This document shows positions 6,937-12,610 of a DNA stretch of 12,610 nucleotides, in pieces. The stretch covers positions 1 through 12,610 of the forward strand of contig CAMYKF010000554.1 in assembly GCA_947258905.1 (NCBI GenBank), read 5' to 3'. The position numbers were made by a program, and so were the translations under genes. The notes beneath the pieces are model-generated. The model made no database searches, was not told where the DNA came from, and worked only from the letters and a program-made list of their open reading frames with translations. The number at the start of each line of letters is the position of its first letter. Position 1 is the stretch's first letter. The stretch is from an uncultured Pirellulaceae bacterium (GTDB taxonomy: Bacteria > Planctomycetota > Planctomycetia > Pirellulales > Pirellulaceae).

Positions 6937-9363
6937 TTATGTCTTGTTGTCCAGCTCTTCCTCGACCGCGGCGATAATCAACCGGGTCTTGAGGGCCACA
7001 TCGGGAATGACCGAAATGCTGTCGATCCCGGCCTCGACCAGGAACTTGGTGAACTCCGGAAAATCACTGGGTGCCTGGCCGCAGATCCCGACGCGGGAGC
7101 CCTTTTCGCGCGCGTCCGCGATCACCTGTTTTACCAAACTCTTGACGGCCGGGTTGCGTTCATCGAACAAATGCGAAACCAGTTCGGAATCGCGGTCAAT
7201 GCCCAGCGTCAGTTGCGTGAGATCATTGGAACCGATGGAGAACCCGTCAAACAGGTCGGCAAAGTCGCTGGCCAGGATGACATTCGACGGGATTTCGCAC
7301 ATCACGTAAATCTCCAGACCTTTGTCGCCGCGGACCAGTCCATGTTTCTCCATTTCCGCGATGACGCGTTGACCTTCTTCCGGTGTGCGGCAAAACGGGA
7401 TCATCAACTTGACATTGTTCAGGCCCATCTCGTCGCGGACCTTCTTCATGGCCCGGCATTCCAATCCAAATCCGTCCCGATATTTCGGATCGTAGTAACG
7501 TGATGCGCCACGGAACCCGATCATGGGGTTTTCCTCGTCGGGCTCAAACGGAGCACCGCCAACCAGTCCGGCATATTCGTTGGACTTGAAATCGCTCATG
7601 CGCACAATCACATCACGCGGATAGAACGCAGCGCCAATCATGGCGATTCCCTGAGCCAGCCGGTCGATGAAGAACTGCACACGATCGTCGTAACCGGCGG
7701 TGATCGAGTTGATTTGCTGTTGCAGCGGCTCGTCAAGTTCATCGAAGTTCAGCAGCGCCAGCGGATGCACTTGCACAAAATTGGTGATCGTAAACTCCAT
7801 GCGGGCCAGTCCTACGCCATCGACCGGCAGTGACGCCAGGCCAAAGGCCATTTTGGGATTGGCGAGGTTGACCATCAGCCGGGTTCGAGAATCCGGAATG
7901 GTTTCGAGATCAATGCGTTCGACGTCGAAGGGCAGCAGGCTCTCGTAAACACGACCGGTTTCGCCTTCGGCACAACAGACCGTGACCGGCTGGCCCTGTT
8001 TCAGCACTTCCGTGGCATCGTCGGTCCCCACAATCGCCGGCAGTCCCAGTTCGCGTGCGACAATGGCGGCGTGACAGGTGCGTCCGCCGTGGTTGGTGAT
8101 GATGGCTGAGGCTTTCTTCATCACCGGTTCCCAGTCCGGGTCGGTCTTTTCGGCGACCAGTACTTCGCCTTCCTGAAAATTGGAAAGCTGCGTGAGGTCG
8201 CGAATCAGATGCACGTTGCCGCAGGCGATTTTTTGGCCGATCGCGTTGCCGCTGGTCAGCGCCTTGCCACCGGTTTGCTGCAAACGGTAGCGCTCGATCT
8301 GACGGGAGACTTTTTGTGACTGGACCGTTTCCGGCCGGGCCTGCAACACAAACAGCTCGCCGGTCTGCCCGTCCTTGCCCCATTCGATGTCCATGGGCAC
8401 GGGGCGACCCTTCTTGCCACTGTAATGCTCCTCGATGGCGACCGCCCAGCGCGCCAGTTGCAGGATGTCGTCGTCGTTGAGTGCAAACGAGTTGCGTTCT
8501 TTTTTCGAAACAGGCACATTGCGTGTCGATTTGCTGCCGCCCGACGCGTAGACCATTTTGAATTGCTTGGTGCCGATCGTCTTTTGCAGGATGGGACGAA
8601 ATCCCTCCTTCAACGTCGGCTTGAACACACAATACTCATCCGGATTGACGGTTCCCTTGACGACGTTTTCGCCCAGGCCCCAGGAAGCGTTAATGAGCAC
8701 TGCGTCGGCAAATCCCGTTTCGGTGTCGATCGTGAACATGACTCCCGCCGATCCGACATCGGAACGCACCATGTGCTGTACGCCGATGGATAGCGCCACG
8801 TCGAAGTGGTCAAAGCCCTGGTGAATGCGATAGGAGATTGCGCGGTCGGTAAACAGCGAAGCAAAGCATTGCTGGCAAGCCATCAGCAACGGCTTTTTGC
8901 CCACCACGTTGAGAAACGTTTCCTGCTGGCCCGCAAAGCTGGCTTCGGGCAGGTCTTCGGCTGTGGCGCTGCTGCGCACGGCAACCGGAGCCGTCCGATT
9001 CAACTGCTCGCACAGCTGTTGATAACCATCCAGAATGGCCTGCTCCAGTTCCGCGGGAATCGGCGTTTCCAGAATGGCGTGCCGGATCGCCAGGCCCCGC
9101 TGCTGCAGTTGTTCGACGTCTTCGTCATCCAGACCGGTCAGTAACACACGTATTTTCTCGTCCAGCCCGGTGGACTGAAAGTAAAAGCGGAAGGCGTCCG
9201 CGGTGGTAGCGAAACCATCAGGCACCTGAATGCCCTGATCGCGCAGCTCGCGAATCATCTCGCCCAGCGACGCATTCTTGCCTCCGACGACCGGGACATC
9301 CTCGATAGACAGCTGATCAAATCGCCGCACGAAATCGGCGGCCTTCGCGGTAGTGGTTGACAC
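6937..9363 (-). CDS. ppsA: Phosphoenolpyruvate synthase
   Basis: Converts pyruvate + ATP + water to phosphoenolpyruvate + AMP + phosphate, the entry step of gluconeogenesis from pyruvate or lactate (cytoplasm). At 808 residues it is close to E. coli PpsA (792). The domains run in family order. The N-terminal ATP-grasp half has VGGKNASLGEMIRELRDQGI, APVAVRSSATAEDLPEASFA and FVLQARPETVQSQK. The swivelling phosphohistidine domain has NHGGRTCHAAIVARELGLPA with the catalytic His431. The C-terminal TIM barrel has IGSNDLTQLTLGIDRDSELV and the proton-donor Cys761 in GICGQAPSDFPE. The start is set at GTG 9363 because the strong GGAGG at 9373-9369 lies at the right distance; an in-frame ATG at 9375 would sit on top of that site. 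It is the first gene of a four-gene operon, immediately followed by two stress-protein genes. The typical kinase/phosphatase regulator PpsR is not in the window. Confidence 0.96.
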   Translation of the reverse strand: MSTTTAKAADFVRRFDQLSIEDVPVVGGKNASLGEMIRELRDQGIQVPDGFATTADAFRFYFQSTGLDEKIRVLLTGLDDEDVEQLQQRGLAIRHAILETPIPAELEQAILDGYQQLCEQLNRTAPVAVRSSATAEDLPEASFAGQQETFLNVVGKKPLLMACQQCFASLFTDRAISYRIHQGFDHFDVALSIGVQHMVRSDVGSAGVMFTIDTETGFADAVLINASWGLGENVVKGTVNPDEYCVFKPTLKEGFRPILQKTIGTKQFKMVYASGGSKSTRNVPVSKKERNSFALNDDDILQLARWAVAIEEHYSGKKGRPVPMDIEWGKDGQTGELFVLQARPETVQSQKVSRQIERYRLQQTGGKALTSGNAIGQKIACGNVHLIRDLTQLSNFQEGEVLVAEKTDPDWEPVMKKASAIITNHGGRTCHAAIVARELGLPAIVGTDDATEVLKQGQPVTVCCAEGETGRVYESLLPFDVERIDLETIPDSRTRLMVNLANPKMAFGLASLPVDGVGLARMEFTITNFVQVHPLALLNFDELDEPLQQQINSITAGYDDRVQFFIDRLAQGIAMIGAAFYPRDVIVRMSDFKSNEYAGLVGGAPFEPDEENPMIGFRGASRYYDPKYRDGFGLECRAMKKVRDEMGLNNVKLMIPFCRTPEEGQRVIAEMEKHGLVRGDKGLEIYVMCEIPSNVILASDFADLFDGFSIGSNDLTQLTLGIDRDSELVSHLFDERNPAVKSLVKQVIADAREKGSRVGICGQAPSDFPEFTKFLVEAGIDSISVIPDVALKTRLIIAAVEEELDNKT

Positions 9364-9500
9364 CGTTTCCTCCATTGTTTGGCTCGGGGTTCGGAGGCGA
9401 GCACCGCAATCGACGTGCCACCAAAGAATGTTTGCGGTAATCGGCAATCTACGGAGGTTCGGGTTCCGGCCGGCGGAAAAACGAGCGATCCCGCACAGCC

Positions 9501-9535
9501 ACAAAAAAAGCCGCGTCGAAATGAACCGACGCGGC
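9501..9535 (-). terminator. Intrinsic terminator after the unknown secreted-protein gene
   Basis: A perfect 9-bp GC-rich stem (GCCGCGTCG / CGACGCGGC, 9510-9518 and 9527-9535) with an 8-nt loop is followed on the minus strand by seven T's (9509-9503). It lies 22 nt past the TAG-type end of the upstream minus-strand gene. It separates that gene from ppsA, so ppsA must have its own promoter in 9376-9500. Confidence 0.92.
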
Positions 9536-9557
9536 CTGTTTACCTGCTATCAGTCGA

Positions 9558-11102
9558 TTAGAACTGAACTCCGAATTTCTGGGTGAAGTTCTGCCGGACG
9601 TTACGACGCTCGGCGGAGATCTGGCTGAAGATCTCGTTGACCGAAACGATCGCTTCACCCTTGGCGTTTTGGCGAACGGCACTACGCAGACGCGAACCAT
9701 CACCACCTGTACGGCGACGGTGATATCCGGAAGCTCCGCCGTACCAGCCATATCGGTTGTAGGAGCGACCCCAGCCGCCGCGGCCTCCTGAACCACCACT
9801 GCGGGCGCCAGCGGCAATCAGGTTGCGGTTCTTTTCCTGGGCCGACTCGTTCGTCTGGATCAGCAGCATGGACGCGTCACGGAACGACTGCGAGACGAAG
9901 TCACCGTAGTCGATCATTTGCGGATCGACATTGAGCGTGCCCAGTTCGTCCAGCTTGTCGGCGTACCGCTTCAGCCAGTTGGAATTACGCGTGTAGGCCT
10001 GACCCGCCGACATTCGCGGTTGCAGCTGATCGACCAGGGAATTGACGGTGTCAAAATATTTTTTCGTGACGGTGACGGGATCGTCGTAACCGGAGCCTTC
10101 CATTTCATCGGTCGAGGCATACTGGGTTGATTCATGCGACCCGGCATCAACAATGCTGAGGACTTTCTGGAAGCTTTGACGGGACATGTCGCCAGCCAGC
10201 TTGAGCTGATGTGCATCGGAATCGATGGCCCAGGTATCGAACTCATCCAGGTGCAAACCTGCTCGATTAAAGATCGCAGTTGCCAGTTCCTTGGCCACAG
10301 GCTTGAGAGAGCTGATGTCTTCGTTGAACTCGATCTTGACCGCGCCATAGATTCCGTCGCGGACGGTAATCCCCAGTGTGAGGCCTTTAACGGAAGCCAC
10401 CATTTTGGAAACGTCGGCCGCATTCAGGGAGTTTTCCCTGACGACTTCGCTGTCCCGAATCCGGTCCATGACGCGGGAACGGCTCACGGAATGTTCCAGA
10501 TTGAAAGCGACAATGACTTCCGTTCCCAACTCATCAGCATAACCGAGGCCCTGTTCCAGATAATCGCGGATACGCGGCTCGCTACCGGCTTTCATCCCAC
10601 CCAGCCATTGCGTGAACGATTGCCGAATGGCCGGTCGCAGGCTGCCGACCAGATTGTCGTCGATCCGCACGATATAACGGTCGTTGTTGGTTTCGACCAC
10701 CTGGAAACCCTGCACATCGTCGACGGAACCGTCGGTGATCTGGCGGATGATATCGATCGGTGGGACCTTGTCCATCGTGACCAGCACGTTGGTTTGACGA
10801 GGATGAAACGCATCCCAGTCCATCACGGCTCCCAGCAAAACGTGCTTGGAGCCTTCAGGAACGAAAATCAGACCCGAAGCCAGCTTGCCGGCATGATTGT
10901 CATTCCAGCCCTCCTTGCCGGCGATCGCACTGTTGACAATGCGTTCCACGTTCACGGACATGATCGCATTGATCCCGTTCGGCATCTTCTTGGCCATTTC
11001 CATCATCGTCATTTCCTGAGCGGAAATGCGTGCGTCGGGCGTCAGGCAAATTGCCCCGGTGATGATTGCCGCCAGCAGCAATCGGGTAAGGGCACGTGTC
11101 AT
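9558..11102 (-). CDS. Exported protein of unknown function with a Gly/Arg/Tyr-rich segment
   Basis: A 514-residue protein that I do not recognise. The ATG at 11102 follows an excellent AGGAGAG ribosome binding site, which excludes the longer open frame upstream. Residues 1-28 form a signal peptide (ALTRLLLAAIITGAICL, likely cleaved after RISA). The mature part is soluble-looking with no further membrane helix. It has repeated short statements of a possible beta-sandwich kind (KHVLLGAVMDWDAFHP, NVLVTMDKVPPIDIIRQI, YIVRIDDNLVGSLRPAIRQS) and a helical region rich in charged residues. Residues 432-470 are low complexity and rich in Gly, Arg and Tyr (GGSGGRGGWGRSYNRYGWYG), followed by a basic, Gln- and Asn-rich tail (AERRNVRQNFTQKFGVQF). 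It is a single-gene unit ending in a strong terminator and divergent from the SnoaL-like gene. It may be a lineage-specific cell-surface or periplasmic protein; no enzyme motif is visible. Confidence 0.85.
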   Translation of the reverse strand: MTRALTRLLLAAIITGAICLTPDARISAQEMTMMEMAKKMPNGINAIMSVNVERIVNSAIAGKEGWNDNHAGKLASGLIFVPEGSKHVLLGAVMDWDAFHPRQTNVLVTMDKVPPIDIIRQITDGSVDDVQGFQVVETNNDRYIVRIDDNLVGSLRPAIRQSFTQWLGGMKAGSEPRIRDYLEQGLGYADELGTEVIVAFNLEHSVSRSRVMDRIRDSEVVRENSLNAADVSKMVASVKGLTLGITVRDGIYGAVKIEFNEDISSLKPVAKELATAIFNRAGLHLDEFDTWAIDSDAHQLKLAGDMSRQSFQKVLSIVDAGSHESTQYASTDEMEGSGYDDPVTVTKKYFDTVNSLVDQLQPRMSAGQAYTRNSNWLKRYADKLDELGTLNVDPQMIDYGDFVSQSFRDASMLLIQTNESAQEKNRNLIAAGARSGGSGGRGGWGRSYNRYGWYGGASGYHRRRTGGDGSRLRSAVRQNAKGEAIVSVNEIFSQISAERRNVRQNFTQKFGVQF

Positions 11103-11180
11103 CGAATCTCTCCTGTATTGGGATTGTGTTGTGGAGGTGACGGTTAGCGCCACCGCGAGGATTTTGTATGAGATTGGTTG

Positions 11181-11206
11181 TCGGGTATGTCGTCTGGAAT
11201 ACCCGA
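11181..11206. promoter_or_regulatory. 8-bp dyad in the divergent control region (possible operator)
   Basis: A perfect inverted repeat, TCGGGTAT / ATACCCGA, with a 10-nt centre lies about 80-105 bp upstream of the minus-strand secreted-protein start. Size and spacing fit a dimeric regulator's site. No T-run follows on either strand, so a terminator is unlikely. A function is inferred from symmetry and location only. Confidence 0.4.
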
Positions 11207-11360
11207 TGCGCACTTGTTCCGGGGCCGCTGGACGGCGCAGTGCACTTGACAGGTATTGTAACTGGACAAGTCGCTTCGGGACACAAAGCGGCCGGCAAAA
11301 ATCGCCAATTTCGTCCAATTCGCCCGACTGTACGGCCTGGAAACGTGCTCTCTGCATCGC

Positions 11361-11372
11361 CCGCTCGAGCGG
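11361..11372. promoter_or_regulatory. 12-bp perfect palindrome upstream of the -35 box
   Basis: CCGCTCGAGCGG is fully self-complementary and ends 6 bp before the proposed -35 box of the plus-strand promoter. It could be an operator or an activator site. The surrounding GC richness makes a chance occurrence possible. Confidence 0.35.
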
Positions 11373-11378
11373 CGTTTG

Positions 11379-11407
11379 TTGAGCCTGCGGCGGTGTGGTG
11401 CCATAAT
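11379..11407 (+). promoter_or_regulatory. Sigma-70-like promoter for the SnoaL-like gene
   Basis: TTGAGC (11379-11384, four of six matches to TTGACA) and CATAAT (11402-11407, five of six to TATAAT) are separated by exactly 17 bp. Transcription would start near 11414 and leave a 5' leader of about 125 nt that contains the five tandem repeats. Sigma-factor preferences of this organism are unknown. Confidence 0.5.
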
Positions 11408-11440
11408 ATGGAGAAGACCAAACAGAAGCCACGGCCTATT

Positions 11441-11500
11441 CTGTCCAGATCTGTCCAGATGGCTGTCCAGATGGCTGTCCAGATGGCCTGTCCAGATGGC
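11441..11500 (+). repeat. Five tandem copies of CTGTCCAGAT in the leader of the SnoaL-like gene
   Basis: The core CTGTCCAGAT starts at 11441, 11451, 11463, 11475 and 11488. Unit lengths are 10, 12, 12, 13 and 13 bp, because each later copy gains GG or GGC after the core. The cores themselves are identical. The array ends 38 bp before the start codon and lies downstream of the proposed promoter. It could be a slippage-prone leader, a multi-site protein-binding array or an RNA-binding array. There are no unique spacers, so it is not CRISPR. Confidence 0.9.
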
Positions 11501-11538
11501 CGTCGCTAGTCGTCTTTGTTTTGCACCCGGGAACCTGA

Positions 11539-12450
11539 ATGTCCAACAAACTCACACAGCTGGCAGTCTTTTGCATGATGCTCGTGCCAGTGCAATTGCC
11601 GGCGCAGGATGCGGTAACCGATGAAGATGAAAAGGCGATCGAACAAGCGATTGTTGGCTATGTCACTGCCATGAATCAGGGCGATGCGGCGGGCGCCGCC
11701 GGCCACTGGAGCGATACCGGCGTGTGGATCGATCCGTGGGGCGAGGAGATCGTGGGCGCGGAGGCCATCCAGCGACACCTGACAACCATGTTCGCAAACG
11801 GCAATATACCGCAAATCGAATTGCTGGATGTCAACGTCAGGTTCATCGCTCCGAACGTGGCCACCGAGGAAGGCAATGTAGTTATCAGTCGTACGGGCGA
11901 AGTGCCCCGCAAAACCACTTATATCTCCGTGCACGTCAAAACCGACAAGGGTTGGAAACTGGATAGCGTGCGCGAGACCGTCAAACCCGAATTGTCCAAT
12001 TACGGGTATCTGCAGGAACTGGAGTGGATGATCGGAGAGTGGGTCGATAAGGAGGGTGACGTCACCGTCGAAACCACTTGCGAGTGGACGAAAAACCAAA
12101 ACTACATGTTGCGAACTTTTCGGGTCATCAATGGCGATGCGGTGGAAATGGAAGGGACCCAGATCGTCGGCTGGGATGCTAAACAACAGCAAATTCGCTC
12201 GTGGGTTTTTGATTCCGATGGCGGCTTTGGTCACGGCACCTGGAAACGCGACGGATCGGCCTGGATGGTCGATTCCACATTCCAGACTGCCGACGGACTG
12301 CAGGGCAGCAAGGTCGGTCACTTTACATTCATCAACAAGGATACCTTCACCTACGCCGCAACCGACCAAATGCTGGACGGCGAAACCCTGCCGGATGTCG
12401 GACCGTTTACAATTTCCCGAAAGTCCCAAACCAACGAACAGGAACAGTGA
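11539..12450 (+). CDS. Secreted SnoaL-like (SgcJ/EcaC-type, NTF2 fold) protein with a second beta-rich domain
   Basis: A 303-residue exported protein. Residues 1-23 form a signal peptide (LAVFCMMLVPVQLPAQ, cleavage likely after LPA). Residues about 28-150 match the SnoaL-like/SgcJ-EcaC type: AIEQAIVGYVTAMNQGDAAG, WSDTGVWIDPWGEEIVGAEA, then RKTTYISVHVKTDKGWKLDS. Residues about 155-295 form a second domain (LEWMIGEWVD, VETTCEWTKNQNYMLRTFRV, then MEGTQIVGWDA, IRSWVFDSDGGFGHGTW) resembling DUF1579-like or lipocalin-like beta barrels. This two-domain form is, as I recall, common in planctomycetes. No catalytic assignment is possible. Its ribosome binding site is weak (GGGAA). It follows a promoter and a five-copy repeat leader, and its TGA overlaps the ATG of the next gene by one base. 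Confidence 0.88.
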   Translation: MSNKLTQLAVFCMMLVPVQLPAQDAVTDEDEKAIEQAIVGYVTAMNQGDAAGAAGHWSDTGVWIDPWGEEIVGAEAIQRHLTTMFANGNIPQIELLDVNVRFIAPNVATEEGNVVISRTGEVPRKTTYISVHVKTDKGWKLDSVRETVKPELSNYGYLQELEWMIGEWVDKEGDVTVETTCEWTKNQNYMLRTFRVINGDAVEMEGTQIVGWDAKQQQIRSWVFDSDGGFGHGTWKRDGSAWMVDSTFQTADGLQGSKVGHFTFINKDTFTYAATDQMLDGETLPDVGPFTISRKSQTNEQEQ

Positions 12451-12610
12451 TGTCGATGCAGCGAATAATGTTGTTACTGGCCATAATCGGAACGATTGGC
12501 CTGTTGAACTGTGAATCGGCCGAGGCCCAGTACTCGGCGGGATTTGGCGGAGCGCAAATGGCTGATTCCCCGGGATCCCGAGCCGCCAGCCGCACGCCGT
12601 CGATGAGCGG
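12450..12610 (+). CDS. Exported protein of unknown function, N-terminal part (cut by right edge)
   Basis: 53 codons are visible. The ATG at 12450 overlaps the preceding TGA (TGATG), so translation is probably coupled; an upstream GGAA supplies a ribosome binding site. A second in-frame ATG at 12456 is an alternative start. The N-terminus is a signal peptide, QRIMLLLAIIGTIGLLNCES followed by AEA and Q; cleavage after AEA is likely. The LLNC is a poor lipobox because Asn precedes the Cys. The mature start is rich in Ser, Ala, Gly and Arg (YSAGFGGAQMADSPGS, then RAASRTPSMSG) and looks disordered. No family can be recognised from this piece. Confidence 0.75.
   Translation, partial: MSMQRIMLLLAIIGTIGLLNCESAEAQYSAGFGGAQMADSPGSRAASRTPSMS

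Noticed and set aside
9376..9504. N-terminal extension of PEP synthase
   Set aside because: The extra residues do not resemble the family, there is no ribosome binding site at 9504, and the open frame overlaps the poly-A side of the upstream terminator.
11246..11251. Perfect TTGACA as a -35 box on the plus strand
   Set aside because: No acceptable -10 follows at 16-18 bp; the sequence there is AGTCGC.
11103..11432. Upstream in-frame extension of the unknown secreted protein
   Set aside because: A strong AGGAGAG site and signal peptide place the start at 11102. The extension is non-coding-like and occupies the divergent control region.
11441..11500. Short CRISPR array
   Set aside because: The units are contiguous with no unique spacers, only 10-13 bp long, and there are no cas genes.
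11506..12429. Minus-strand open frame of 307 codons opposite the SnoaL-like gene
   Set aside because: The plus-strand frame has a signal peptide and domain motifs; the antisense frame has neither and lacks a ribosome binding site.
1..12610. Defence system, prophage, secondary-metabolite or tRNA content
   Set aside because: I recognised no nuclease-effector pair, phage structural gene, integrase, transposase or tRNA cloverleaf on either strand by eye.

Overview
The window looks like a bacterial chromosome at medium-high GC, most likely a planctomycete or a relative. This is inferred from the mix of gene types: secreted SnoaL-like two-domain proteins, a large secreted protein of unknown function, a GPH sugar transporter, an M3 peptidase and degenerate dispersed repeats. 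No rRNA or other phylogenetic marker is present to prove it. No phage, CRISPR array, insertion sequence or recognisable defence system is present.

Layout. (1) Positions 1-2300 are a zone of gene decay. The 5' part of a gamma-glutamyltransferase-like gene runs leftwards off the edge. Just upstream of it lies a C-terminal TPR fragment with no beginning. Facing it is an NhaR-type LysR regulator gene broken twice, by a TAA at codon 6 and an in-frame loss of about 29 codons in the DNA-binding helix-turn-helix. Next come a 78-bp two-hairpin repeat resembling a REP/BIME element, a 13-bp tandem duplication, and the last ~60 codons of an endonuclease/exonuclease/phosphatase-family gene. (2) Positions 2298-4481 (minus) encode an intact secreted M3 peptidyl-dipeptidase. 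(3) Positions 4597-9363 (minus) are a tight four-gene operon: phosphoenolpyruvate synthase, two universal stress proteins and a GPH-family cation/sugar symporter. Spacings are 13 nt, 9 nt and a 4-nt ATGA overlap. (4) Positions 9558-11102 (minus) encode a 514-residue exported protein of unknown function, followed by a textbook intrinsic terminator. (5) Positions 11103-11538 are a divergent control region with an 8-bp dyad, a CCGCTCGAGCGG palindrome, a good sigma-70-like promoter and five tandem copies of CTGTCCAGAT in the presumed 5' leader. (6) From 11539 rightwards (plus) a secreted SnoaL-like protein is translationally coupled to a second small exported protein cut by the window edge.

How the genes fit together. 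The operon links gluconeogenic PEP synthesis from pyruvate to two ATP-binding-type stress proteins and a sugar transporter. That suggests a starvation, low-oxygen or energy-stress response, but this is inference from context only. The M3 peptidase could be transcribed by read-through from this operon, because only 115 nt and no clear terminator separate them. The left end suggests ongoing genome decay, with three damaged genes and a repeat within 1.5 kb. I found no convincing new multi-gene system. The best candidates for follow-up are the tandem-repeat leader, the repeat element and gene-debris zone, the ppsA-usp-usp-symporter operon and the unknown secreted protein.
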